In this document: one piece after another, positions 57,354 to 64,000 of the stretch
Numbering within the stretch: the stretch's first letter is position 1
Layout: each line of letters begins with the position of its first letter
DNA from: JALOLG01 sp963722415
Lineage (GTDB): Bacteria > Actinomycetota > Acidimicrobiia > Acidimicrobiales > Ilumatobacteraceae
Reading direction: 5' to 3'
Assembly (NCBI GenBank): GCA_963722415.1
Contig: CAVRNI010000057.1
Span: forward strand, 1-64,000
Length of the DNA: 64,000 nt
Made by a program: the position numbers and the translations under genes
The notes under the pieces: generated by a model
Databases searched by the model: none
What the model was told of the DNA's origin: nothing
What the model saw: only the letters and a program-made list of their open reading frames with translations

Positions 57354-59049
57354 TTACTCGGGTGTCGAGCCAGACGGTGGCGTCGCTCGGGATCGTGTCG
57401 GTGACGGGGACGCTCGACAGGACCACCTTGCCGGCGGGGAGGTCGATGTCGGATTCACCCAGATTGACGATGCACGTGAAGCCGTCGACGCGACGGAACC
57501 CGATCACCTCTTGCCCCATGTCGAGCCACTCGAGCTCGCTCGTGGTGCCGCCGAGCACGGGATGGGAACGCCGGGTCCGCAGCGCCTCGCGGTAGAGCGA
57601 CAGCATCGAGTCGGGGTCGCCGTCCTGGGCCTCCACCGACAACTCGGACCACGCGGCCGGTTGCGGGAGCCACGGCCTGGCGTCGCCGAATCCGAGCGAC
57701 GGCCCCGTCGTGGCCCAGGGGATCGGGACACGGCAGCCGTCCCGCCCGCGCCGTTCGTGCCCGGAGAGCTCCCAGACCGGGTCGGCGAGGACATCCTCCG
57801 GAAGGTCCTCGACCTCCTCGAGGCCCAGCTCCTCACCCTGGTACAGGTACACGGCGCCGGGCAGGGCGAGCTCGAACAGGATCGCCGCCCGCGCCCGCCG
57901 CCGGCCGAGGCGCACATCGGGTGTGCCGACCGGATCGGAGAAGACGTCGACGGCGTCTTCGCCGCGCCGGGGTTGGACGCGTCCGTAGCGGCTGACGTGA
58001 CGAAGGATGTCGTGGTTGCTGAGCACCCACGTCACCGGCGCACCGACCATCGCCGTCGACGCCAGTGACGTCGTCGCGGTCGAGACGAGCGCATCCGCCC
58101 GCCACGGCGCGCGGACCATGTCGAAGTCGAACGCGGTGTGCAGCTCGTCGGACCGGAGGTACGCGGCCAGCCGCTCGGCGGACGCCACCCAGGCCTCGGC
58201 GACGAAGATCCGTGGTGGATCGAAGCTGTCGGCCACCTCACGCCACTCGCGGTACACGTCGTGGACCCCCGGTCGGTCCCAGAACGGGTGGTCGAGACGG
58301 TCGGCGACGACCGGGATGTGGTCCTCGGGAAGGTTGAGATCTGGCAGTGCGGGATCCTTGACGAGACCGTGGGCGACATCGATCCGGAAGCCGTCGACGC
58401 CACGTTCGAACCAGAACCGGAGGATGTCGAGGAACTCGTCGCGCACCTCACGGTTGTCCCAGTTGAGGTCGGGCTGCTCGACGGCGAACAGATGGAGGTA
58501 CCACTCCCCCGGCGTCCCGTCAGCTTCCGTGATCCGCTCCCAGGCCGGTCCGCCGAACGTCGCCTCCCAGTCGTTCGGCGGCAGATCGCCGTCCTCGCCG
58601 CGGCCCGGCCGGAAGATGTAGCGGGCGCGCTCGCGTGAGCCGGGACGGGCGGCCAGCGCGGCGCGGAACCACGCGTGCTGGTCGGACGTGTGGTTGGGGA
58701 CGATGTCGAGGATCACCCGGATGCCGTGGGCGTGCGCATCGTCGATGAACCGTTGTCCCTCGTCGAGCGTGCCGAACGCCGGCTCGACATCGCGGTAGTC
58801 GGCGACGTCGTACCCGCCATCGGCTTGCGGCGACGGGTACCACGGATTGATCCAGACCGCGTCGACCCCGAGCTCGGCGAGGTAGGGCAACCGCGAGCGC
58901 ATCCCCTCGACGTCGCCGAGGCCGTCACCGTCGGCATCGGCGAACGACCGGATGTACATCTGGTAGGTGACCGACGTACGCCACCAGTCGCTGCTCTCGA
59001 CGGTTTCGGCATTGTCGGCGGTGGCGGCGGTGGTTCTCGGTTCGGTCAC
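57354..59049 (-). CDS. GH13 alpha-glucosidase (oligo-1,6-glucosidase type)
   Basis: About 564 residues from the GTG at 59049. GH13 regions are visible: VDAVWINPWYPSPQADGGYDV near residue 50, DIVPNHTSDQH, GFRIDVAHG with the nucleophile Asp near residue 225, IFVAEAW with the acid/base Glu, and VLSNHDILRH with the transition-state Asp near residue 335. The C-domain follows. As sequenced no stop occurs at the expected end: the frame runs through the family 2 repeat to 57076 into typA. One extra G in the run at 57360–57362 explains it; without it the protein ends LDTE-stop at 57354. Intracellular use of malto- or isomalto-oligosaccharides or sucrose is likely. Confidence 0.9.
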
Positions 59050-59149
59050 GGCGAGAGACTGTAGGGCGCCGTCCGGCGGATGACCCTGACGCGATCCGCC
59101 CCGCCCGACTCGAATTCGACAGGTCGACACGCGAGGATGGCAGTCAACG

Positions 59150-59500
59150 ATGTCGGAGTTGTTCACCCTCTTCGGAAGCGACGCACCGACGGATGAACAG
59201 GTCTCGGCGCTGCTCGACAGCGCCGATCGCAAGGCGCGCATGGCCGCCTATGCGTACCTCTACGCCCATCCTGTTGCCGCCCGGATCGCCGAGCTCGTCG
59301 ACGCGGTGGTCGTCGAGGACACGCGGTTCGGCCAGTACTGGGGAGTGCGGTCGGTGCGCCGGCTGGTCGAGGAGGATCCGTCCGCCCTCGACGCAGCCAC
59401 GCGGCTCCGGCTCGAACACCTCGCCACGACGCTCGAGCCGGCGAGCGACGCCGCCGACGAGCTGCGCCAATTGCTCGGCGAAGCACCGCCGCGGCCCTGA
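59150..59500 (+). CDS. Hypothetical small helical protein
   Basis: A 116-residue all-helical acidic protein: LFTLFGSDAPTDEQVSALLDSADRKARMAAYAYLY, then IAELVDAVVVEDTRFGQYWGVRSVRRLV and LEHLATTLEPASDAADELRQLL. No signal peptide or membrane segment. The helix-pair look recalls HEAT-like or armadillo fragments. It is divergent from the glucosidase gene and convergent with the MerR regulator. I do not recognise the family. Confidence 0.7.
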   Translation: MSELFTLFGSDAPTDEQVSALLDSADRKARMAAYAYLYAHPVAARIAELVDAVVVEDTRFGQYWGVRSVRRLVEEDPSALDAATRLRLEHLATTLEPASDAADELRQLLGEAPPRP

Positions 59501-59518
59501 CCGAACCCCCGATCGACG

Positions 59519-60277
59519 TTACGTCGCGACGGGGACCAGCAGCCGCGTGCGCGGCAGCCGGCCGATGTCGAGGTACTGCTCCCAGACCCATCCGCACGGC
59601 CTGAGCCCACGCGACCGGGTCTCGGCGACCGCCGCGTCCTGGGCAATCGGAAGCAGCGCGTGCGCGCCGACGACGTCGATGCCCACCGCGGTGACGCCAT
59701 GGATCACGACCGATCCGGAGCACGGGCCGTCGAGGTGAGCGGCGACGCGGGTCGCCATCTCGGGTACCGGGTCGAGTGGAAAGAGGGCGCTGTACGTCGA
59801 CGGCCGCACATCCAGCGATCGCATCGCGTCTCGGCGGAGCCGCTGGACGAGCCGGCGGACGGTTCCGGTCAGGTCGTCCGGCGCGCACTTCGCGTCGGCG
59901 ACGAGGGCGTGGACCGGCTCGACCTCGACCAACTCCGGCGTCAACGCCTGGCCGGTCGTCTCCAGCATCGCCTCGACGATGGCGAGCTGATTCTGGTGCT
60001 CGGCGAGCGCGTCCAGAACGTGCGACCGGTGGGCTTGGAGCGCCTCGGCCATCGAGATCTCGGCGTCGAGGATCCGGACGATCTCGGCCAGGGGGAGCCC
60101 GGCCGCCTTCAACTGTTCGATCTGCAGTCCGCGGGCGAGCTCGGCATCGCCGTAGTACCGGTATCCGGTGCGGCGGTCGACGTGGGAAGGCCGGAGCAGC
60201 CCGAGCGACTCGTAGTGACGCAACGCCCGCGGCGAGACGCGCAACCGGCGCGCCAGAGCGCCGATCGTCAGCGGCAC
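59519..60277 (-). CDS. MerR-family transcriptional regulator
   Basis: A 252-residue regulator. The N-terminal winged helix-turn-helix (IGALARRLRVSPRALRHYESLGLLRPSHVDRRTGYRYY, positions 4–42) is diagnostic; a dimer coiled coil covers about residues 75–105. The C-terminal 130 residues resemble a GyrI-like effector domain (ALFPLDPVPEMATRVAAHLDG; CGWVWEQYLDIGRLP). This layout is found in BltR/BmrR-type multidrug and redox sensors. Its start overlaps the end of the VOC gene by 10 bases, so the pair is co-transcribed and co-translated. Confidence 0.9.
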   Translation of the reverse strand: MPLTIGALARRLRVSPRALRHYESLGLLRPSHVDRRTGYRYYGDAELARGLQIEQLKAAGLPLAEIVRILDAEISMAEALQAHRSHVLDALAEHQNQLAIVEAMLETTGQALTPELVEVEPVHALVADAKCAPDDLTGTVRRLVQRLRRDAMRSLDVRPSTYSALFPLDPVPEMATRVAAHLDGPCSGSVVIHGVTAVGIDVVGAHALLPIAQDAAVAETRSRGLRPCGWVWEQYLDIGRLPRTRLLVPVAT

Positions 60278-60705
60278 GATTCAGCCGCTTCGGCGTGGCG
60301 ACGGCGGAGCATTGCGAGGCGGGCGCGATCGTCGCGCTGCAACGGCACGCGCTCGATGACATCGACGACGGCACCGTCGGGATCGACGACCATGAGGTGC
60401 CGTTGACCGAGCTCGACGGTCAGCTCCACGACGATCTCGAGTCCGAGGGCTTCTGCACGGGCGGCGACCGACGTCGCATCGTCGACCTCGAACGACACGA
60501 GGATCCCGCCTGGCCGGTGACCCGCCGTCGACGGCACGGTCTCGTGGCCTGATTGCACGAACGCAACGAGCGTCGTCCCTCCGATCCCGAGCTCGGCGTA
60601 CCAGCCCTGGTCGATGACGGGTTCGAGATCGAGGAGGGCCCGATACCAGGCGACCGAGGCGCCGACATCGCGAACGCACAGGTCAGCGAACGATCCGGTC
60701 ACCAT
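60268..60705 (-). CDS. VOC-family (glyoxalase/bleomycin-resistance fold) protein
   Basis: A 145-residue protein: FADLCVRDVGASVAWYRALLDLEP at the start and VDPDGAVVDVIERVP near the end match a VOC domain with two beta-alpha-beta modules. Overlap with the MerR gene suggests that the regulator controls it. Detoxification of a small molecule is the likely theme; the ligand is unknown. Confidence 0.88.
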   Translation of the reverse strand: MVTGSFADLCVRDVGASVAWYRALLDLEPVIDQGWYAELGIGGTTLVAFVQSGHETVPSTAGHRPGGILVSFEVDDATSVAARAEALGLEIVVELTVELGQRHLMVVDPDGAVVDVIERVPLQRDDRARLAMLRRRHAEAAESCR

Positions 60706-60773
60706 CGGCCAAACCCTCGCGCATGACGCGACGTCAGGGTCAAGCAGGGTCCCAACCCGCCGTCCCCGCCGTT

Positions 60774-60816
60774 CTGTCTGCTTCAGATGACGCCACGCGC
60801 GATCTGAAGCAGACAG
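60774..60816. repeat. Family 1 inverted repeat, copy d (acyl-CoA synthetase 3' end)
   Basis: Arms CTGTCTGCTTCAGAT (60774–60788) and ATCTGAAGCAGACAG (60802–60816) are perfect; the 13-base centre GACGCCACGCGCG matches the direction of copy a. It lies 10 bases past the stop of the synthetase and 69 bases before the VOC start, on the side expected for a terminator. Confidence 0.92.
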
Positions 60817-60825
60817 GTCGGGGGT

Positions 60826-62418
60826 TCAGGAGACGAAACGCGTCCGGCCGACCCAGTAGGGCTCGCGGAGGTCCTTCTTCAGGATCTTCCCGCTCGGGTT
60901 GCGCGGGAGCGCGTCGATCCACTCGACGCTGGTGGGGCACTTGTACCGCGCCAGCCGCTCCCGGCAGTAGTCGATCAACGCCTGCTCGGTCAGATCGCTC
61001 GCGCCGGCGCGCACGACGAACGCCTTGCCGGTCTCACCCCACGTCTCGTGCGGCACCCCGATCAAGGCGCAATCGGCGACCTCCGGATGGCTCATCAACA
61101 CGTTCTCGACCTCGGCCGGGTACACGTTCTCCCCACCCGACACGATCATGTCCTTCACGCGATCGTGGATGTACAGGTAGCCGTCGCCGTCGAGGTAGCC
61201 CACGTCGCCTGTTCGGAGCCAGCCATCGGGTGTGATCGTCTTCTCCGTCTCGTCGGGCATCTTCCAGTAGCCCTTCATGACCTGCGGCGAGCGAACCCAG
61301 ATCTCGCCGACCTCCCCGGTCGGCAGATCGGTCGCGGCGTCGGCCGTCCCATCCACGGGAGTGTCCACGTCGACGATTCGCAACTCGACACCGGGCCCGG
61401 CGACGCCGCAGGAACGCAGCCGGTGCGTGTTCGGACCACTCAGGTCGTGATCCTCGGGCGGCAGGTTGACGACCGTGCCGGTCGACTCGGTCATCCCGTA
61501 GGCCTGCCAGAACTTGCACTTGAAGACCTCGATGCTCTTCCTCAGGACCGCCTCGCTGATCGGTGAGGCGCCGTACACCATGATCTGGAGGCTCGAGAAG
61601 TCGGCGTCCTCGATGCCGGGAACCATGAGCATGAACTGGAGCGCGGCCGGAACCAAGAGCGCGTGGGTGATCCCGAGGTCCCCGAACATCCCGACGAGCG
61701 CCGCCGGATCGAGCTCGCGGACGATGACGCTGGTGCAGCCCTCGTACATCCCAGCCGTCGCCCAGCCGCCCCCGGCGATGTGGAACAGCGGCATCGCGAC
61801 GAGGTTGACGGCGTCCGGCGTGAGCTCCCAGATCTCCTTGGCCACCGGCAGCAATCCGAAGAAGTTGGTGTTGCTGAGCATCACCCCTTTGGGTCGACCG
61901 GTCGTGCCTGACGAGTAGAGCTGGAACGCCACGTCGTCGAGCTCGCTCGTCGCCCCCGGATCGAGCGCCGGGTAGCGGCTCACCCAGTCGGCGTATGCCT
62001 CATGCTTGTCGTGTCCACCGATCACGACGATCGTTTCCACGTTCGGCAGGTTGGCGGCGATGGTGTCGAGGACCGGCACGAAGTCCGGCCCGACCACGAA
62101 CACCTTGGCGTCGGTGTCGTTCACGATGTACTCGACCTCGGGCGGGGCGAGGCGCCAGTTCACGTCGACGCACACGGCGTTGATCAACGACGCCCCGAAG
62201 AACACCTCGAAATGCTCGACCCCGTTCTTGTCGAGGAAGGCGACTCGGTCCTGCGACCCGACCCCGGCGTCGGTCAGCGCCTGCGCGACACGGCACGCGC
62301 GCTCGTACAGCTCGGCCCACGTGAGCGTGCGCTCGCCCTGGATGATCGCGGTGTGGCCCGCCCGACCGCGTCCGTGGACACGCACGATCTCAGCGACTGA
62401 GGTGATCTTCTCCGACAT
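60826..62418 (-). CDS. AMP-dependent acyl-CoA synthetase/ligase
   Basis: A 530-residue adenylate-forming enzyme. The P-loop is YSSGTTGRPKGVM near residue 170, motif YGMTES near residue 305, GEIWVRSPQVMKGYW, GWLRTGDVGYLDGDGYLYIHDRVKDMIVSGGENVYPAEVE near residue 400 and the C-terminal catalytic Lys in PRNPSGKILKKDL near residue 510. It belongs to the FadD/long-chain or aromatic-acid group; in actinobacteria such ligases feed beta-oxidation or sterol degradation. A second acyl-CoA ligase begins at the other window edge. The gene stands alone. Confidence 0.93.
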   Translation of the reverse strand: MSEKITSVAEIVRVHGRGRAGHTAIIQGERTLTWAELYERACRVAQALTDAGVGSQDRVAFLDKNGVEHFEVFFGASLINAVCVDVNWRLAPPEVEYIVNDTDAKVFVVGPDFVPVLDTIAANLPNVETIVVIGGHDKHEAYADWVSRYPALDPGATSELDDVAFQLYSSGTTGRPKGVMLSNTNFFGLLPVAKEIWELTPDAVNLVAMPLFHIAGGGWATAGMYEGCTSVIVRELDPAALVGMFGDLGITHALLVPAALQFMLMVPGIEDADFSSLQIMVYGASPISEAVLRKSIEVFKCKFWQAYGMTESTGTVVNLPPEDHDLSGPNTHRLRSCGVAGPGVELRIVDVDTPVDGTADAATDLPTGEVGEIWVRSPQVMKGYWKMPDETEKTITPDGWLRTGDVGYLDGDGYLYIHDRVKDMIVSGGENVYPAEVENVLMSHPEVADCALIGVPHETWGETGKAFVVRAGASDLTEQALIDYCRERLARYKCPTSVEWIDALPRNPSGKILKKDLREPYWVGRTRFVS

Positions 62419-62433
62419 CGGACGTGACGGTAG

Positions 62434-63477
62434 TCACGATCCGTCGACGTCGGCGCCGCGGACGGCGCGCTCAGCCAGGATCGGCACCGCGCCCGCCGGC
62501 ACGAGACCGGGCGCGACGGGCGACCGGCCGATGATCCGCCCCGCTCGCAACACGGTGACGGGTCCTTGCTCGCTCACCACGATCACGACCGCAGTCGGGT
62601 CGTCGAAGCTGTACCGGCGTGCCGACGTGTGCCGCGTGCCGCGAAACGCGTCGACCTCGATCTCCGATGCCGAGCTCGGAACGAGCAGCACGCCGAGTTG
62701 GCGCAGCGTGCCGGACGCGTCGAACACCGCCGCCCCGTCGACCTGGCTGAGGACGTGGCGGAGCGGGCCGAGATCGGACGGGCGGTCGATCCGCAACGGC
62801 GGCGGGGTCGCGAGCCGTCGCTCGAACGCCGGCGACTCCGGATCGGACGGCCGGTACACGACCGTCGTTCCGACACCGCGGGCGCCGAGGTCGTGCACCG
62901 CGAAGCGCAAGAACCGGTCGAGCGTCAACGTGCTCTCGAGATCGAGACCACAGGCCACCATCTTCAACCAGGCACCGATCGGCGGTTCGCGGTGCCAGCC
63001 CACGCCGTCCCACCTGACGACACCGAACGACGATCCGACGAGCCTCACCAGACCGATCGGGTGGCGCTGCACGATCGTCGCTCCCGTCGCCTCGGCGAGC
63101 ACGACGAGGTCGCGCTCGGAGCCGGCCGGCCGGTCGAACACGACCAGCGCCGTGACGCCATCGAGCGTACGGATCGTCCAACTCGACACTCCGTCGGCGT
63201 ACCGGCGCACATCGTCGTCGGCCCGCTCACTCGCCTCACTGACGAAGAACTCGAGTCCGGTCGGCTCGTTCCACTCGGCGATGCTCCGCGTCGGCATCAC
63301 GAACGACCCGTAGCTGGGCACACGGTGCTCGTGACGCGGCGGCCGCAGCGCGTAGTCGAGCTCGTCGACGACGGCGTCGGGCGACGTGCTCGACTCGATG
63401 ACGCCGAGTCGCTCGTCGACCAGCTCCTCGGTCAGTCGTCGCAGCCGCCCTTCGGTCACCACTCGCTGACTGTCCAT
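62434..63477 (-). CDS. Protein with a C-terminal diadenylate cyclase (DAC/DisA_N) domain
   Basis: A 347-residue protein from ATG at 63477. The last about 130 residues show the DAC pattern: LSQVDGAAVFDASGTLRQLGVLL with the DGA motif, then GTRHTSARRYSFDDPTAVVIVVSEQGPVTVLRAGRII, where the usual RHR is RHT. Known DAC enzymes make c-di-AMP. The N-terminal about 215 residues have no recognised domain, no membrane segments (unlike CdaA) and no DisA helix-hairpin-helix part. The changed RHR residue may reduce or retune activity. Divergent from the MFS gene, sharing a 63-base intergenic region. Confidence 0.8.
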   Translation of the reverse strand: MDSQRVVTEGRLRRLTEELVDERLGVIESSTSPDAVVDELDYALRPPRHEHRVPSYGSFVMPTRSIAEWNEPTGLEFFVSEASERADDDVRRYADGVSSWTIRTLDGVTALVVFDRPAGSERDLVVLAEATGATIVQRHPIGLVRLVGSSFGVVRWDGVGWHREPPIGAWLKMVACGLDLESTLTLDRFLRFAVHDLGARGVGTTVVYRPSDPESPAFERRLATPPPLRIDRPSDLGPLRHVLSQVDGAAVFDASGTLRQLGVLLVPSSASEIEVDAFRGTRHTSARRYSFDDPTAVVIVVSEQGPVTVLRAGRIIGRSPVAPGLVPAGAVPILAERAVRGADVDGS

Positions 63478-63540
63478 CTCCCGGGGGAGCCTACGGGCGA
63501 CGTCCGGGAGCGCGACTGTGGCGTTGGCTACCGTGCGCAC

Positions 63541-64000
63541 GTGAAGGTCATCCCGCCGCCGGACGAACCAAATGGGACGCTGGCCCTGGCCTCGCCCGCG
63601 GGCCGGACGCTCGTCGTTGGGCTCGTCCTCGGTTCATCGGCGGCGTTCCTCTACGCGTCGGTCGTCAACGTCGCGCTCCCGGCCATCGGCGAGGATTTCG
63701 ACGTCGGGCTGACCGAACTGCAGTGGGTCGTCAACGGCTATCTCGTCGCGATGGCCGCTCTGATCCTCGTCGGCGGGTCCGCCGGCGACGTGCTCGGGCG
63801 CCGACCCGTCTACGTGGCGAGCTGCGCGGTGCTCATCGGTGGCTCGGTGATCTGCTTCGTCGCGCCGAACGTCGAAGTGCTCGTCGCCGGTCGCCTGGTC
63901 CAGGGCATCGGCGCCGCCGGAGTGACCCCGATCAGCCTCGCCCTCGTCGATGCCAGCTTCGCCGAGCACGAGCGCGGGAGGGCGATCGGGTTGTGGGCGA
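63541..64000 (+). CDS. MFS drug/metabolite exporter (DHA2/EmrB type), start only
   Basis: The GTG at 63541 begins VKVIPPPDEPNGTLALASPAGRTLVVGLVLGSSAAFLY. The first four or five transmembrane helices are visible: TM1 ends ASVVNVALPAIGEDF with the conserved Asn-Val-Ala-Leu-Pro signature of 14-TMS exporters, then LQWVVNGYLVAMAALILVGGSAGDVLGRRPVY (motif A region) and GRLVQGIGAAGVTPISLAL (motif C-like). About 153 codons are visible before the window ends. The substrate is unknown. Confidence 0.9.
   Translation, partial: MKVIPPPDEPNGTLALASPAGRTLVVGLVLGSSAAFLYASVVNVALPAIGEDFDVGLTELQWVVNGYLVAMAALILVGGSAGDVLGRRPVYVASCAVLIGGSVICFVAPNVEVLVAGRLVQGIGAAGVTPISLALVDASFAEHERGRAIGLWA

Overview
The window is about 70% GC, uses GTG starts freely, and carries F420-type and mycolate-type actinobacterial gene families. 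The order rpsO–pnp–M16 peptidase–dapB and rimP–nusA–ylxR–infB–rbfA–truB–ribF, together with secreted proteins built from LDTR/GYF modules, fits a free-living actinobacterium. My best guess is class Acidimicrobiia (Ilumatobacter-like); that placement is inference from gene content. No CRISPR array, tRNA or rRNA gene was seen, and no gene-free gap exceeds 300 bases.

Layout. 1–1.6 kb: edge of an acyl-CoA synthetase. 1.7–11.1 kb: an accessory block on the minus strand, read from right to left as TPR-CHAT protease, ECF sigma factor, small acidic beta protein, secreted subtilase, then a 14-repeat RCC1 surface protein ending in three DNA-identical 381-bp modules. 11–14.4 kb: membrane protein, thiol peroxidase, VOC protein, amidase. 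14.5–21.8 kb: dapB, M16 peptidase, methyltransferase, pnp, AAA ATPase, rpsO. 21.9–25.4 kb: riboflavin synthase translationally coupled to an ABC transporter with an NMT1/THI5-type binding lipoprotein, convergent to ribF. 25.4–33.2 kb: the translation/transcription operon rimP to ribF. 33.3–42.2 kb: proS, a PLP aminotransferase, an FMN alpha-hydroxy-acid oxidase, EthD, MaoC, SDR, an interrupted geranylgeranyl-reductase-like gene, and a CBS protein. 42.4–47 kb: MoxR–DUF58–VWA and a VWA lipoprotein. 47–55.3 kb: LLM oxidoreductase, two paralogous secreted SGNH proteins flanking larE, and a GH29 enzyme fused to a beta-helix. 55.4–64 kb: typA, GH13 glucosidase, MerR/VOC pair, acyl-CoA synthetase, a diadenylate-cyclase-domain protein and the start of an MFS exporter.

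Two families of short dispersed inverted repeats sit at gene ends: four copies of a CTGTCTGCTTCAGAT palindrome and two copies, in opposite orientation, of a 52-bp palindrome. Several genes, including essential ones (proS, probably nusA) and typA, carry apparent one-base indels in G/C runs. The sequence therefore probably contains base-calling or assembly errors, and broken genes should be read with that in mind. The CHAT and subtilase genes hold seven such breaks in about 5.6 kb, more than elsewhere.
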